From: Trichormus sp. M33_DOE_039
Lineage (GTDB): Bacteria; Cyanobacteriota; Cyanobacteriia; Cyanobacteriales; Nostocaceae
NCBI GenBank assembly: GCA_015296085.1
Contig: DVDT01000044.1
Coordinates: forward strand, 1-64,000
DNA length: 64,000 bases
Reading direction: 5' to 3'
A model generated the notes under the pieces. The model was not told the origin of the DNA, did not search any database, and saw nothing but the letters and a program-made list of their open reading frames with translations. Shown here piece after piece: positions 43,071 through 53,547 of this stretch. A program made the translations under genes and the position numbers. How positions within the stretch are numbered: position 1 is the stretch's first letter; every line of letters starts with the position of its first letter.

Positions 43071-46000
43071 CTACTCAATCCCTTCAATTCGGTCTTCAAC
43101 TTCTTGGTACAACTCGCGGAGGCGGTATAAATTCTCCTCGCTAGTTTCCCAATAACCGCGACCATTCACTTCCAACAATGTTGATACCATCTTGCGGAAA
43201 GAATGGGGGTTGAGGTTCATCAAACGTTTCTGCATTTCTTCATCTTTGATGAAGGTTTCGTTGGCATCCTCATAAATCCAGTTGTCAACTGCGCCGGCTG
43301 TTGCACTCCAACCCATTGTATTTACCAACCGCTTGGAGAGTTCGCGCACACCTTCGTAACCGTGAGACAGCATACCTTCATACCACTTGGGATTTAATAA
43401 TTTGGTACGGGCATCTAAGCGCACGGTTTCTGATAATGTGCGGACTTGGGCGTTAGCTGTGGTGGTGTCTGCAATGTAAGATGCTGGGGTTTTGCCGTCG
43501 CCACGCAGACTTGATACAACCTTGGTGGGGTCAGAGTCGAAGTAGTGGGAAACGTCCGTTAAACTAATCTCGGAGGAATCCAGGTTTTGGAATGTCGCCT
43601 CAGCAGTTTTGAGGGTGCTTTCAAAAATCTTCCGAGATTGTTCCATCATACCGGGGTTATCGGCACTGAAGGCGAAGGATTTACGGTTGAGGTACATTTC
43701 TTGTAACTCGGCTTCGCTATCCCAGGTGCTGTTTTCTACCGCCAAGTTGATATTTGACGAGTAAGAACCAGAAGCGTTAGAGAAAACGCGGGTTGCTGCT
43801 TGTCTGAGGTTAATTCCCATTTCCTCAGCTTGCTGCATAGCGTGTTTGCGGACGAAGTTCATTTCTGTGGGTTCATCTGCTTCCGCCGCCATCTTCACCC
43901 CTTGGTCTAGTAGGTTCATCTGGTTGATGAACAAGTCGCGGAATACACCAGAACAGTTAATGACTACATCTATTCTGGGTCGTCCTAACTCTTCTAAGGG
44001 GATTAACTCCAACTTGTTCACCCGTCCTAACGCGTCGGGAACTGGACGTACACCCACCATCCACATGATTTGCGCCAGGGATTCGCCGTAGGTTTTGATG
44101 TTATCTGTTCCCCAGAGAACACAGGCGATGGTTTCTGGCCAATTACCGTTATTTTCGGCTTTGTTCCGTGCTAACAGTCGATCAACAACGATTTTCGCTG
44201 ATTGTACAGCCGCAGCAGTGGGAATTGATTGGGGGTCGAGGGCATGAATGTTCTTACCTGTGGGTAATACATCCGGGTTGCGGATGGGGTCGCCACCAGG
44301 GCCGGGAAGGACGTATTCGCCTTCTAAGCCTTTGAGTAATGCGCCGAGTTCGTTATCTGCACAAACTTGTTGCAAACAGAATTCTAAATACTCGAACAGG
44401 GGTTTCAAGGCTGAGTTGTCAACTTTGGGATAACCTGATTTGTGTAGTGATTCTACCCAAGGTTCTTTTTTGCCCATGTTGAAAAAGTTCAACTTGGAAA
44501 CTAAGGAAACCCTTCCTTCTGCGTCGGTTTGTTCTTGTACTAAGGCGCGAACGGCAGCGCGGGTAGCGAGAGTGATGTCTTGTAGTAGTTGGACATCTTC
44601 TAATATGCCTTTGTCATTGTTTTGGTAAATCTCGTCAATGTCTCGCCCCAAGCTATTGGCAATAATGCGGGGTAAGCTGAGGATTTCTTCTTCTTGACGG
44701 TCTAAGCTAGCGATGTTGACTAATGTTGCGATCGCTTCTTCTGCACTTGGGGGTTTACCAATGACGTGCAAACCACAAGGTAACAACCGTGATTCAATTT
44801 CCATCAGCTTGCGGTAGACGCTGCCAACAATATTATCCCTTTCTTCTGAGGACATATCTTTGGCATCAGTCTCTGGCAAGTTGATATCTTTATCTAGGTT
44901 CACCATCCGGCATTTATCCATGATGGTGTTGACGATGGGGATACCGCGACCGCTATCTTTTAAGGTTTGGTAAGAAGCAATTAATTCGCTAAGTTCCTTT
45001 AAACCCTTGTACAAACCAGCGTTTTCTGCGGGGGGTGTGAGGTAAGAAATTGTCTCGGCGTAACTGCGACGTTTAGCAATTGTCGCTTCGCTGGGGTTGT
45101 TGGCGGCGTAGTAGTACAGGTTGGGAATTGTACCAATTAAGTTATCAGGGTAGCATTCGCCGGACATCCCCATTTGCTTACCAGGCATGAATTCCAAAGA
45201 ACCGTGAGTACCGAAATGCAGGACAGCATCTGCACCCCAAATTCTTTCTAGGTAAGTGTAGTAAGCTGCAAAACCGTGGTGAGGGCTGGCGGAACGAGAG
45301 AACAACAACCGCATGGGGTCGCCTTCATAACCGAATGTTGGTTGAACACCGATGAAGACGTTACCAAATTGCTTACCGTAAATTAAGAGGTTTTGTCCGT
45401 CGCTGTTGAGGTGTCCTGGCGGTGGCCCCCAGTTTTCTTCTAGGCGTTGGGAATAAGGTGTCAGTTCTTCGTATTCTGGGACTGACATTTTGTAGGCAAT
45501 GTTGAGTTCAGGACTAGCATATTGTGCTTGTGCGTCGTGGATGACTTGTTCCATCAACTCTTTAGCGTTTTCTGGCAAGTCCTGCACGTCGTAGCCGTTG
45601 TTTCTCAGTGCCTGCATGACTTCGTAAATTGAGCCGAATACATCGAGGTATGCGGCTGTACCGACGTTGCCTTTATCGGGGGGGAAACTGAAAACGGTGA
45701 TGGCAACTTTCTTATCTAGTTTGGGTTTGCGGCGGAGATTAGCCCATTTCAAAGCACGTTGCGCTACAGCTGCAATGCGATCTTGGAGTGCGATCGCTTT
45801 TCCGGTTGCCCCATCTCTACCAGATAATATAATCGGCTCGATCGCTCCATCTAATTCAGGAATGGCAATTTGCAATGCTACCTGAATTGGATGTAAGCCC
45901 AAATCGCTATCTAGCCACTCTTCTGTGGTTTGGAAAACTAAAGGCAATGCCACCATGTAAGGACGATTCAGCCGTTTGAGGGCATCAATTGCCTTGGGAT

Positions 46001-47057
46001 GGTCTTGTCTAGCTGGGCCACCTACCAACGCAAAACCTGTTAAAGATATAACTGCATCTACTAACGGGGTTTTGGTTGTGGGTTCGTAGAAGTAAGCATC
46101 TACAGGCTTGGAGAAATCCAAACCACCAGCAAATACTGGTAATACTTTTGCACCCAGTGCTTCCAACTCTTGCACCATTGCCACATAGTGGGCATCATCG
46201 CCCGTGACTAGGTGTGTGCGTTGTAACACCAGCCCAACACAGGGAGCTAAGGGATCTTTTAAATCACCGGATATATCCTTACGGACTGTGTACCAGTTGA
46301 GATATTCTCTGACATCCTCAAACATTGTGGGTGCTAAGGGATGCCAGATACCCATGTCAGGGTAAACTACTGGTGCTTGATATTCTAAAGATGCCGAATT
46401 TTGTTTATCTACAGATTTAAATACGTATTTATCGGCTAACATCAGCAAGAAGTTTTCCAGGTTTTCTGGTGAACCTCCTAGCCAATACTGAAAGCTCAAC
46501 ATAAAATTGCGAGCATCTTGTGCTTTGTCCACTGGTAAAAACTTCAGCACTTGCGGTAGGGTTCGCAATAGCTTCAGCATCCCATCTTGGAATCCCGCAC
46601 CGGATTTTTCCTTGCGTTTCCGCATGAATTGAGCGATCGCACTCTTCGATTGACCCAATTGTGCCAAAGAGAAACTGCCCATTTTGTTTAGGCGCATTAC
46701 CTCTGGCATAGAGGGAAACACAACAGCTACATCCAAGCGATCGCGGTGTGGTTCTACTGCTGCAACTACTTTCTGTGCTAAGTCTTCGATGAAAATCAAT
46801 GAGGCGATAAAAATATTGGCACTCTCGACTTCCCGTTTGAACTCTTCATAGTTCTCTGGATCTCTGAGTTCCTCAATCAAATAACCACTGATTTCAATCG
46901 CCAGGTTGGGATTGTTCGAGTTAATCGTGCGAACCGCCTGCGACAGCGCGCTCTGGTACTGGGACTCAAGCACGACATAGACCACCTTAATTAAGTTACG
47001 TCCGCCCAGGTTATCAGGCGCAATGTGTCTAATGGTGGACTTGACGTGGGTGAACAT
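43071..47057 (-). CDS. chlH: Magnesium chelatase subunit H
   Basis: ChlH is the porphyrin-binding catalytic subunit of Mg-chelatase. The start at 47057 gives 1328 residues, the usual cyanobacterial length, beginning [16 protein letters not shown] with GAGGAAG just upstream; an in-frame ATG 63 bases earlier is not favoured. The N-terminal region contains [19 protein letters not shown], and the mid region has [27 protein letters not shown] in overlapping blocks ([23 protein letters not shown]), the conserved CobN/ChlH active region. CobN is less likely given the close match to chlorophyll-type blocks. The protein also supports retrograde and GUN4 control in phototrophs. The gene is transcribed away from the LpxB-like gene. 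Confidence 0.96.
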   Translation of the reverse strand: MFTHVKSTIRHIAPDNLGGRNLIKVVYVVLESQYQSALSQAVRTINSNNPNLAIEISGYLIEELRDPENYEEFKREVESANIFIASLIFIEDLAQKVVAAVEPHRDRLDVAVVFPSMPEVMRLNKMGSFSLAQLGQSKSAIAQFMRKRKEKSGAGFQDGMLKLLRTLPQVLKFLPVDKAQDARNFMLSFQYWLGGSPENLENFLLMLADKYVFKSVDKQNSASLEYQAPVVYPDMGIWHPLAPTMFEDVREYLNWYTVRKDISGDLKDPLAPCVGLVLQRTHLVTGDDAHYVAMVQELEALGAKVLPVFAGGLDFSKPVDAYFYEPTTKTPLVDAVISLTGFALVGGPARQDHPKAIDALKRLNRPYMVALPLVFQTTEEWLDSDLGLHPIQVALQIAIPELDGAIEPIILSGRDGATGKAIALQDRIAAVAQRALKWANLRRKPKLDKKVAITVFSFPPDKGNVGTAAYLDVFGSIYEVMQALRNNGYDVQDLPENAKELMEQVIHDAQAQYASPELNIAYKMSVPEYEELTPYSQRLEENWGPPPGHLNSDGQNLLIYGKQFGNVFIGVQPTFGYEGDPMRLLFSRSASPHHGFAAYYTYLERIWGADAVLHFGTHGSLEFMPGKQMGMSGECYPDNLIGTIPNLYYYAANNPSEATIAKRRSYAETISYLTPPAENAGLYKGLKELSELIASYQTLKDSGRGIPIVNTIMDKCRMVNLDKDINLPETDAKDMSSEERDNIVGSVYRKLMEIESRLLPCGLHVIGKPPSAEEAIATLVNIASLDRQEEEILSLPRIIANSLGRDIDEIYQNNDKGILEDVQLLQDITLATRAAVRALVQEQTDAEGRVSLVSKLNFFNMGKKEPWVESLHKSGYPKVDNSALKPLFEYLEFCLQQVCADNELGALLKGLEGEYVLPGPGGDPIRNPDVLPTGKNIHALDPQSIPTAAAVQSAKIVVDRLLARNKAENNGNWPETIACVLWGTDNIKTYGESLAQIMWMVGVRPVPDALGRVNKLELIPLEELGRPRIDVVINCSGVFRDLFINQMNLLDQGVKMAAEADEPTEMNFVRKHAMQQAEEMGINLRQAATRVFSNASGSYSSNINLAVENSTWDSEAELQEMYLNRKSFAFSADNPGMMEQSRKIFESTLKTAEATFQNLDSSEISLTDVSHYFDSDPTKVVSSLRGDGKTPASYIADTTTANAQVRTLSETVRLDARTKLLNPKWYEGMLSHGYEGVRELSKRLVNTMGWSATAGAVDNWIYEDANETFIKDEEMQKRLMNLNPHSFRKMVSTLLEVNGRGYWETSEENLYRLRELYQEVEDRIEGIE

Positions 47058-47367
47058 GCTTCCTCGGCTCCTTTGATGCGTGTTCTCTACTAGGATTTCT
47101 TTGCGGCTAAGTGCCGCCAAAGTTTAACGATTTTTTTCGGCAATAACAGTTTTTTATCAGAAAAACCTTACCAAATGGGCATTTTGTCCGCTATCTGACA
47201 TAAATCGATATAAAAATCGCAAACTTTGTTAACAAACATTAATAAATAATAAAAGCAAATGCTCACTTAATGTAACAAAAACTTAATATTTCTCATTTTT
47301 CCAATGGTCGCTCGTCATCGGGAAAAGGCAAAATAACTATGGACTAATGACTAATGAACATTGACTA

Positions 47368-48669
47368 ATGACTAAATTTGACGTTTTGATTCTTTCCAAT
47401 GGCCCTGGGGAGGTGACAACCTGGGTGCGTCCTGTGGTCAAGGCCTTGCGGGAAAAACTGGGTGATGACCGTTCTGAAGTGAGAATTTCCGTAGTTTTAT
47501 CACCTTGTCCCAATGCTAGCGGTAAAGAAGCTGCGATCGCCCTTGCTTACCCCGAAGTAGACCGAGTACAATCCGCAGACTATTTTTGGCAATTTTTGCT
47601 CTGGGGCAGAACCAAAGACAATTGGAATTGGAGCAGTAAAGGTGTAATTGTTTTCCTGGGAGGCGACCAATTTTTTCCTGTAGTTATCGGCAAAAAACTC
47701 GGATATCGCACAGTAGTTTACGCCGAGTGGGAAGCCAGATGGCATAACTTAATTGACCGCTTTGGAGTCATGAACCCAGAAGTTTCCGCCAAAGTCTCCC
47801 CGAAATACGCCGACAAATTTACAGTCGTGGGCGACCTCATGCTAGAAGCCCAATCTTTAGTTCCTAGTACCCAATCCCCATCCCCAATACCCAATTCCCA
47901 GTCCCCCATCATCGGTCTTTTACCTGGGTCAAAAGCAGCAAAATTAACCCAAGGTGTACCCTTAATGCTCAACATTGCTGAATATATCCACAGCAAAGAA
48001 CCCGAAATTCGGTTTGCGATTCCTGTTGCACCAACTTTGGATTTAGAAACTCTAGCCAGTTTTGCAGATCCCCAAAACAACCCTTTTGTGGAAACCTTTC
48101 AATTCTCTGGTGCTTCCTTAATTGTCCCAGAACAAAGTAGTCAGCATCCCGTACTGGAAACAAGTAAAGGATTAAATGTAGAGCTACACCAAGAATATCC
48201 TGCCTATGATTTATTATCGCATTGTTGTATCTGTCTAACCACCGTTGGAGCAAACACAGCCGAGTTGGGTGCTTTGGGAGTACCAATGCTAGTGCTACTA
48301 CCCACGCAACAACTTGATGCCATGCGTTCTTGGGATGGTTTACCGGGTCTGTTGGCTAATTTGCCAGGATTAGGTTCTACCTTTGCCAAAATCATCAACT
48401 GGCTGTTTCTCAGACGCAAAGGTTTATTAGCTTGGCCAAACATCTGGGCAAAAGCCGAAATAGTCCCCGAAATTGTCGGCAAATTAGAAGCTAATGAAAT
48501 CGGAGAAATGATCTTAGACTTTTTAGCTCATCCAGAAAAATTAGAAGAGATGAGAAGCAAGCTACGCAACGCCAGAGGTGAAAGTGGCGCAGCAGAGAAG
48601 ATAGCACAGATTGTTCGTGAGGAAATTAGTCAGTTAGGGGAAAGGCATGGGAAAAAAATTAATGACTAA
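47368..48669 (+). CDS. Lipid-A-disaccharide synthase-like glycosyltransferase
   Basis: A 433-residue cyanobacterial LpxB-related protein of the GT-B type. It starts MTKFDVLILSNGPGEVTTWVR, with the Gly-rich NGPGE of the acceptor side. FLGGDQFFP, GYRTVVYAEWEARW and FTVVGDLMLEA follow, then a typical GLLPGSKAAKLTQGVP donor-side loop and CLTTVGANTAELGALGVPM. Between GDLMLEAQSL and IIGLLPGS the chain holds a Ser/Pro/Gln-rich insert of 13 residues or so, encoded by an STRR1 array. The ATG lies in a GACTAATGACTA repeat and has no ribosome binding site. The true substrate is unknown; these proteins differ from LpxB proper. Confidence 0.8.
   Translation: MTKFDVLILSNGPGEVTTWVRPVVKALREKLGDDRSEVRISVVLSPCPNASGKEAAIALAYPEVDRVQSADYFWQFLLWGRTKDNWNWSSKGVIVFLGGDQFFPVVIGKKLGYRTVVYAEWEARWHNLIDRFGVMNPEVSAKVSPKYADKFTVVGDLMLEAQSLVPSTQSPSPIPNSQSPIIGLLPGSKAAKLTQGVPLMLNIAEYIHSKEPEIRFAIPVAPTLDLETLASFADPQNNPFVETFQFSGASLIVPEQSSQHPVLETSKGLNVELHQEYPAYDLLSHCCICLTTVGANTAELGALGVPMLVLLPTQQLDAMRSWDGLPGLLANLPGLGSTFAKIINWLFLRRKGLLAWPNIWAKAEIVPEIVGKLEANEIGEMILDFLAHPEKLEEMRSKLRNARGESGAAEKIAQIVREEISQLGERHGKKIND
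47869..47907. repeat. STRR1 array inside a coding sequence
   Basis: ACCCAAT, CCCCAT, CCCCAAT, ACCCAAT and TCCCAGT followed by CCCCC lie in frame within the LpxB-like gene, encoding STQSPSPIPNSQSP. The family is otherwise intergenic in this window. Confidence 0.85.
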
Positions 48670-48679
48670 AAACTATTGA

Positions 48680-49066
48680 CTATTGATCAGATTGTCCATC
48701 TCTACGGCCTAATTCATAAATCCCAGAACCCATGCAGGCGAGGATACCCATACTAATTGCCCAACTTCTTCCTAAACTGATTTCTACACCCCAATTACAT
48801 AAAGCCCCAATGACCAAAAACGGCACAATGCTAAACAGTGAGGCGTAAAAGGCGTTTTGGGATTCTCTGGCTTTGCGAGTTTTTTCAAATTCTGATTCGC
48901 TGGTGTAAAGCGATCGCTCGGCAAAATTAAACCAGCGGCCTAATTGCTCCATTACCCATTCACTCACCGGGGAAAATCCTAAATATAACGCCAAAGACCA
49001 CAAACTTGCTCCAGCGATCGCAACTGTATCTATTTCAAAACGGAAAGGTAATATTTCAGTCAGCAT
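48680..49066 (-). CDS. Hypothetical membrane protein
   Basis: A 128-residue protein. A first hydrophobic helix (about 14-32) is followed by an amphipathic charged region (SESEFEKTRKARESQNAFYAS). Two further helices (about 75-92 and 100-115) precede the tail YELGRRDGQSDQ. I do not recognise the family. It converges on the LpxB-like gene with 10 bases between the stops, both within GACTA-type repeat sequence. Confidence 0.65.
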   Translation of the reverse strand: MLTEILPFRFEIDTVAIAGASLWSLALYLGFSPVSEWVMEQLGRWFNFAERSLYTSESEFEKTRKARESQNAFYASLFSIVPFLVIGALCNWGVEISLGRSWAISMGILACMGSGIYELGRRDGQSDQ

Positions 49067-49711
49067 GGCTTTGGTGCGTCCTGCAAATGGTTCGATTGAT
49101 GCTAGATATCATCGTCAATCGACTTATTCAGCAATTTTAAGCATAAAAGTTAACAATATTTTGGCAACTTGGCAACTATCCCGTAGGTAATTTTTCTCTT
49201 GCATTGATCAGAGAAATCAACAATTGTGTTTATCAAATAGTGAATATACTTAGATTATTATGTGTCGAAAGTTTTATTTACTAGGCTAATCTAAATATTG
49301 AATACAGTCGTAAAAAGTACAGAAAAATATTAAATATAAAATTTAATTCATCTAGGTTTTGAATATTGCACAGACTAATTTTATAGGTTTAATTACTTCG
49401 TATTTACGCATATACGTAGTTAGTGTAACTAAAATTCCCTAAATTAGCAGAGCAAACAGCTTTTTGATAGCAAATAAGCAGATATCAGAATATCATATAC
49501 AAAAAGTTTGACACTAAAAAGCCTTATGTATTAAGCTGTTTGACTGAAACAGCACAAATTAGTAAGTATATACTTAATGAATAAATCTGATAATTCATGT
49601 AAAAACCAACTTTACAGGAAAAATTTAAATTTTTGATATAGATTTTTTAGAGTATTTACAAAAAACAAATAAATCTCAATTGATTAGATTTAAAGGGCTT
49701 AAGGAATCACA
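49067..49711. other. AT-rich intergenic stretch upstream of the M23 peptidase
   Basis: About 645 bases with strong AT bias and no gene remnant. A small TACGCATATACGTA-type palindrome lies around 49405-49420. Both divergent promoters should be here, but I could not place them. Confidence 0.5.
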
Positions 49712-50404
49712 ATGATGAGTAAGCGGCAAGCAAAAGTAGTTATTGGCACAGCTACGTTATCAGTCTTAGGTTTTGTTAGCTGCATGACTCTATTCCCTCA
49801 AGCCGATATTGTCGGAGCGAGAGAAATAAGATCCAATACCGTAGCTACAGCTAATGGTTGGTCAGCAGCTTCTTTTCCTGTAGAGAATTTTCAAGCCTAC
49901 ACCTCTGCATTTGGCTACCGTCGTTCTGCAACTGGCGGTAACAATTGGGAATTTCACAATGGTTTAGATATTGCTGCCCCACAAGGTAGTTATATTCGCA
50001 ATTGGTGGGGTGGTACAGTGATCAAGGTGAGCGATCGCGGAGCTTGTGGTACTCAAATAGTCATTAAATCTGGTCAATGGGAACACACCTATTGCCATCT
50101 TGAAGGTCAAGTAGAAGCTGCGAATGGGCGGCGTTTTATGATTGACCGAGCAGGGGGAATCCAAATCTGGGAAGGTCAAAAAATTCCCACCGGAGCTAGA
50201 ATTGGCAGAGTCGGGATGACTGGACGCACCACCGGGCCTCACCTCCACTGGGTCATGAAATACGCCAACAACTATGTTGATCCTGCAATGGTGTTAAGAG
50301 AAATGTTTGTCCAACAACAAATTGCTAGAGGTAATTCCCCAAATTCTCAGCAATCGCAAGTCATAATTCAAGAGTCGAAAAACATTCGTGATTCCGGTTA
50401 TTAA
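49712..50404 (+). CDS. M23 family metallopeptidase (LytM-type), secreted
   Basis: A 230-residue peptidoglycan hydrolase-like protein. The N-terminus (MSKRQAKVVIGTATLSVLGF, then VSCM) is a signal peptide or lipoprotein-like membrane segment. The M23 core has FHNGLDIAAP with zinc ligands His82 and Asp86, HTYCHL with His129, and GPHLHW with His177 and His179, so all catalytic positions are present. The core also has GYRRSATGGNNWEFH. The C-terminal Gln/Ser-rich tail is probably disordered. A role in septal or envelope remodelling is likely. An overlapping second ATG is at the next codon. Confidence 0.9.
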   Translation: MMSKRQAKVVIGTATLSVLGFVSCMTLFPQADIVGAREIRSNTVATANGWSAASFPVENFQAYTSAFGYRRSATGGNNWEFHNGLDIAAPQGSYIRNWWGGTVIKVSDRGACGTQIVIKSGQWEHTYCHLEGQVEAANGRRFMIDRAGGIQIWEGQKIPTGARIGRVGMTGRTTGPHLHWVMKYANNYVDPAMVLREMFVQQQIARGNSPNSQQSQVIIQESKNIRDSGY

Positions 50405-50483
50405 CCAGAACTGCAATTATAGCGATTCTCATTTTGTGCAATACACTCTGACCTCTCTCCAAACCTCTCTCCTACAAGGAGGA

Positions 50484-50522
50484 GCCACTGCGTTGCGGAG
50501 GTTCCCTCCGTTGTAGCAAGTG
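50484..50522. repeat. 39-base dispersed palindromic repeat, copy 2
   Basis: Same outer sequence as 30088-30126 (CCACTGCGTTG and TTGTAGCAAGTGG), with the inner stem replaced by CGGAGG/CCTCCG. Pairing is kept although the bases differ. Confidence 0.75.
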
Positions 50523-50658
50523 GTGTTAGAGGCTTTGAAACTTACTCTCCTGCCCTTGTAGGGAAGGGGCTGGAAGTTAGGTCTGTATTGGACTCAACTG
50601 CAAACTGCAATTATTTTTGATTAAACTCGACGAGGTAATTAATCAGTGACACATTAAA

Positions 50659-50687
50659 ATCCCCGACTTCTCAAAAAAGTCGGGGAT
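50659..50687. terminator. Palindrome ATCCCCGACTT/AAGTCGGGGAT
   Basis: A perfect 11-bp stem with a 7-base loop, between the convergent M23 and ftsH genes. It is a copy of the 3194-3222 element and may terminate either gene. Confidence 0.7.
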
Positions 50688-50714
50688 CTGAAACTGCAAC
50701 TTAATGAATAATGA

Positions 50715-52616
50715 CTATTGACTAACAACCGTTGTCAATTCTTCTGTAGGGACTTGTGAATTATTCTCAGCCACAATTTTGCGGAATAATTCACCATCAA
50801 TTGTTTCTTGGTCTGACAACAAGTCTACTAAACGCTCCAATAATGGGCGGTTTTCTTGCAATAACTCCTTACATGTTTGATAGCAAGTATTGACAATTTC
50901 ACGGACTTGTGAATCAATTTTGGCGGCAATTTCCTCAGAATAGTCTGATTTATTCATCCAGTCGCGCCCCAAAAACACTTCTCCATTCTGGTTTTCTAGG
51001 GATAATGGCCCTAATTCCGACATACCAAACCGTGTTACCATCTGCCGTGCCATTCCTGTCACTTGTTGCAGGTCATTACCTGCACCTGTAGTCACTTCTG
51101 GCTTCCCAAAAACAATTTCCTCGGCGGCGCGACCCCCTAAAGTGGCAGTAATTCTAGCCTTAAGTTGAGAACGGGAAACTAAACCTTGTTCTTCATTAGG
51201 GCTAAACCAAGTTAATCCTAGTGCTTGTCCCCGTGGGATGAGAGTAACTTTCTGCACAGGGTCATGGTCTTTTAATAAAGTCCCAACTAAAGCGTGTCCG
51301 ACTTCGTGGTAAGCAATTAAGCGTTTGCTCTTGCTGTCTACTAATGGTGTTCTTTCCATCCCAGCAACTACACGGTCTACTGCGTCATCGATTTCGAGGA
51401 TGGTGATGGCTTCTTTGCGTCTTCTGGCGGTGAGAATCGCGGCTTCGTTCAGTAGGTTAGCTAAATCTGCACCAGTAAATCCTGGTGTGCGGCGAGCGAT
51501 CGCTTCTAATGATACGCTGGGGTCAATCTTTTTATTGCGAGCATGGACTGTCAAAATCTCTGAACGTCCCTTGAGATCAGGTGCATCAACTATCACCTGT
51601 CGGTCAAAGCGACCGGGACGCAATAACGCAGCGTCTAATACGTCGGGACGGTTGGTGGCAGCAATAATAATGATGCCTGTGTTACCTTCAAAACCATCCA
51701 TCTCAGTGAGTAACTGGTTGAGAGTCTGTTCTCTTTCGTCGTTACCCCCACCAATACCCGCACCCCGTTGTCTACCTACAGCATCGATTTCATCAATGAA
51801 TATCAGGCAAGGGGCATTTTCTTTGGCTTTTTTGAACAAATCACGGACGCGGGAAGCACCCACACCTACAAACATTTCTACAAACTCAGAACCAGAAATA
51901 CTAAAGAATGGTACACCTGCTTCGCCTGCGATCGCTTTGGCGAGTAAAGTTTTACCTGTTCCTGGAGGGCCTATCAACAGCACCCCTTTGGGAATACGTG
52001 CGCCAACAGCTGTAAATCTTTCTGGTTGTTTTAAGAAAGTTACAACTTCTTGCAATTCTTCTTTAGCTTCTTCAATTCCCGCTACATCGTCAAATTTCAC
52101 ACCGGTTTTGGCTTCCATTTGGAAACGCGCTCTCGATTTACCGAAGTTTAAAGCTTGGCTAGAAGCATTGGTAGAACGGCGCAGAAACAGCAGCATTAAA
52201 GCCACCAAAGGCAAAATCCACAGGAGGTTAATCAATAATCCCGCCGCCGCCTTACTATTGGCGGAGAAGACTTCTTCACCAAAATCAACATTATTAGCTT
52301 TGAGTTGATTAATTAACTCTTTATTGTCCTGCAACAGTCTCACCTGAATTGGTGGCGTATTTGGCTTTTGATCTTTTAAATAAACTTTTGCTAGTTGTTC
52401 TGTTTCATCCAATTCTACTTTTTTGACTTGATTTTGATTAACTTTCTCGATTAACTTTCCGTAAGTCAAGGAATCACGCTCTGCCTTCTGTGCCAAAGCT
52501 GGATTAACGCCAAACATACTCGGCAACATGATCAAACTGGCTGCCAGCGCACCAGCCCACGCAGCGCGCTTTGGTGATTGCTGTCTCATCAATGCTTTAT
52601 TACCAAAATTTTTCAT
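50715..52616 (-). CDS. ftsH: ATP-dependent zinc metalloprotease FtsH
   Basis: FtsH is a membrane AAA+ protease; in cyanobacteria it degrades damaged D1 during photosystem II repair. The ATG at 52616 ([16 protein letters not shown]) has AAGGG eight bases upstream and gives 633 residues; an upstream in-frame ATG is not favoured. There are two membrane helices (about 20-42 and 124-145). Walker A is GPPGTGKT (216-223), Walker B LIFIDEID (271-278), and the zinc site HEVGH (437-441). Which of the several cyanobacterial paralogues it is cannot be settled here. Its presence with psbA in the window is coincidental in position. Confidence 0.96.
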   Translation of the reverse strand: MKNFGNKALMRQQSPKRAAWAGALAASLIMLPSMFGVNPALAQKAERDSLTYGKLIEKVNQNQVKKVELDETEQLAKVYLKDQKPNTPPIQVRLLQDNKELINQLKANNVDFGEEVFSANSKAAAGLLINLLWILPLVALMLLFLRRSTNASSQALNFGKSRARFQMEAKTGVKFDDVAGIEEAKEELQEVVTFLKQPERFTAVGARIPKGVLLIGPPGTGKTLLAKAIAGEAGVPFFSISGSEFVEMFVGVGASRVRDLFKKAKENAPCLIFIDEIDAVGRQRGAGIGGGNDEREQTLNQLLTEMDGFEGNTGIIIIAATNRPDVLDAALLRPGRFDRQVIVDAPDLKGRSEILTVHARNKKIDPSVSLEAIARRTPGFTGADLANLLNEAAILTARRRKEAITILEIDDAVDRVVAGMERTPLVDSKSKRLIAYHEVGHALVGTLLKDHDPVQKVTLIPRGQALGLTWFSPNEEQGLVSRSQLKARITATLGGRAAEEIVFGKPEVTTGAGNDLQQVTGMARQMVTRFGMSELGPLSLENQNGEVFLGRDWMNKSDYSEEIAAKIDSQVREIVNTCYQTCKELLQENRPLLERLVDLLSDQETIDGELFRKIVAENNSQVPTEELTTVVSQ

Positions 52617-52750
52617 AAAAATTACCCTTTGATCTGATGCCATAAGCCGAGCATATTTTTCTGATTTTCTGACTACTCTTCTAGCAAAAATTGCAATAAC
52701 TGGAAATCACTACTTATTTAATCTAGTCTAACTCTCAAATGAGGTAGAAG

Positions 52751-52778
52751 GCAGAAGGTAGCTGGCAGAAGGTAGCTG
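52751..52778. repeat. Two tandem 14-base units GCAGAAGGTAGCTG
   Basis: A perfect duplication of GCAGAAGGTAGCTG lies in the 282-base gap between ftsH and the FMN reductase gene. The surrounding sequence shows related degenerate units. Confidence 0.8.
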
Positions 52779-52925
52779 GCAAAATATTCTCCTTTTTCTA
52801 TCTTGTCTGCCAATTCCCAATACTCCAATCTCTAAGTAATTTGACGGTGGCACAATAAATCGTTAAGATGATCAACATAGTCGTAATGACTTCGTTTTTT
52901 ATCAATACTTAACGATGGGTGAATT

Positions 52926-53471
52926 ATGGTGAAAATTGTTGGTATCGGCGGTAGTTTAAGACCCAACTCCTACACCCAGTTGGCTTTACAAGTAGCAGCA
53001 CAACGGTTAGAAGCTATAGGTGCAGATGTAGAAATTCTGGATTTACGACAGTTGCAATTACCTTTCTGCACAGGAGCTAAAGAATATTTAGAATATCCAG
53101 ATGTTCAAAAATTGCGTGATACTGTTCGCAACAGCGATGGATTAGTTTTAGCTACACCTGAGTATCATGGTGGTGTTAGCGGTGTGATCAAAAATGCCCT
53201 AGATTTAATGAGTTTTGAAGAATTGTCTGGAAAAGTCACAGGACTGCTGAGTGTACTGGGGGGACAATCGAATAGTAACGCTTTAAATGATCTGCGGTTG
53301 ATTATGCGTTGGGTACACGGTTGGGTAATTCCAGAACAAATTGCGATCGGACAAGCTTACGCCGCGTTCAGTCCTGAAGGCAAAATTTTAGATGAAAAAC
53401 TTTCTCAAAGATTTGATCAATTCGCCCAAAGTTTAGTTGATACCACACGCAAACTCAAGGGAGTAAATTAG
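52926..53471 (+). CDS. NADPH-dependent FMN reductase family protein
   Basis: A 181-residue flavodoxin-like protein. The FMN phosphate loop is GIGGSLRPNSYT, and the TPEYHGGVSGVIKNALDLM segment is the FMN-ring-binding TPEYxxxxxGxxKNAxD motif. It likely reduces FMN or quinones with NAD(P)H. No redox partner gene is linked. It is monocistronic and followed by a palindromic repeat. Confidence 0.9.
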   Translation: MVKIVGIGGSLRPNSYTQLALQVAAQRLEAIGADVEILDLRQLQLPFCTGAKEYLEYPDVQKLRDTVRNSDGLVLATPEYHGGVSGVIKNALDLMSFEELSGKVTGLLSVLGGQSNSNALNDLRLIMRWVHGWVIPEQIAIGQAYAAFSPEGKILDEKLSQRFDQFAQSLVDTTRKLKGVN

Positions 53472-53486
53472 AAACTTTTGATAGTT

Positions 53487-53535
53487 TGTAGTCAGGACTT
53501 TAGTCCTTAGATAATCATGACTAAAGTCTGACTAC
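53487..53535. repeat. Palindromic dispersed repeat (GTAGTCAG.ACTTTAGTC type)
   Basis: TGTAGTCAGGACTTTAGTC is followed by its complement GACTAAAGTCTGACTACA (one base missing). It lies between convergent genes. A related half-copy with AAGACTTTAGTCCTAATTG is at about 24366-24385. Confidence 0.7.
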
Positions 53536-53547
53536 ATAAAAGTATTT

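Larger units (their letters stand above)
50405..50714. other. Intergenic repeat cluster between M23 and ftsH
   Basis: About 310 bases made largely of dispersed repeats: CTCTCCAAACCTCTC sequence from about 50452, the 39-base CCACTGCG element at 50484-50522, a GTAGGGAAGGGG stretch, and the GTCGGGGAT palindrome at 50659-50687. No gene is seen. Confidence 0.7.

Noticed and set aside
51325-52308. 327-codon plus-strand ORF
   Set aside because: It is the antisense shadow of ftsH, whose Walker and HExGH motifs are intact on the minus strand.
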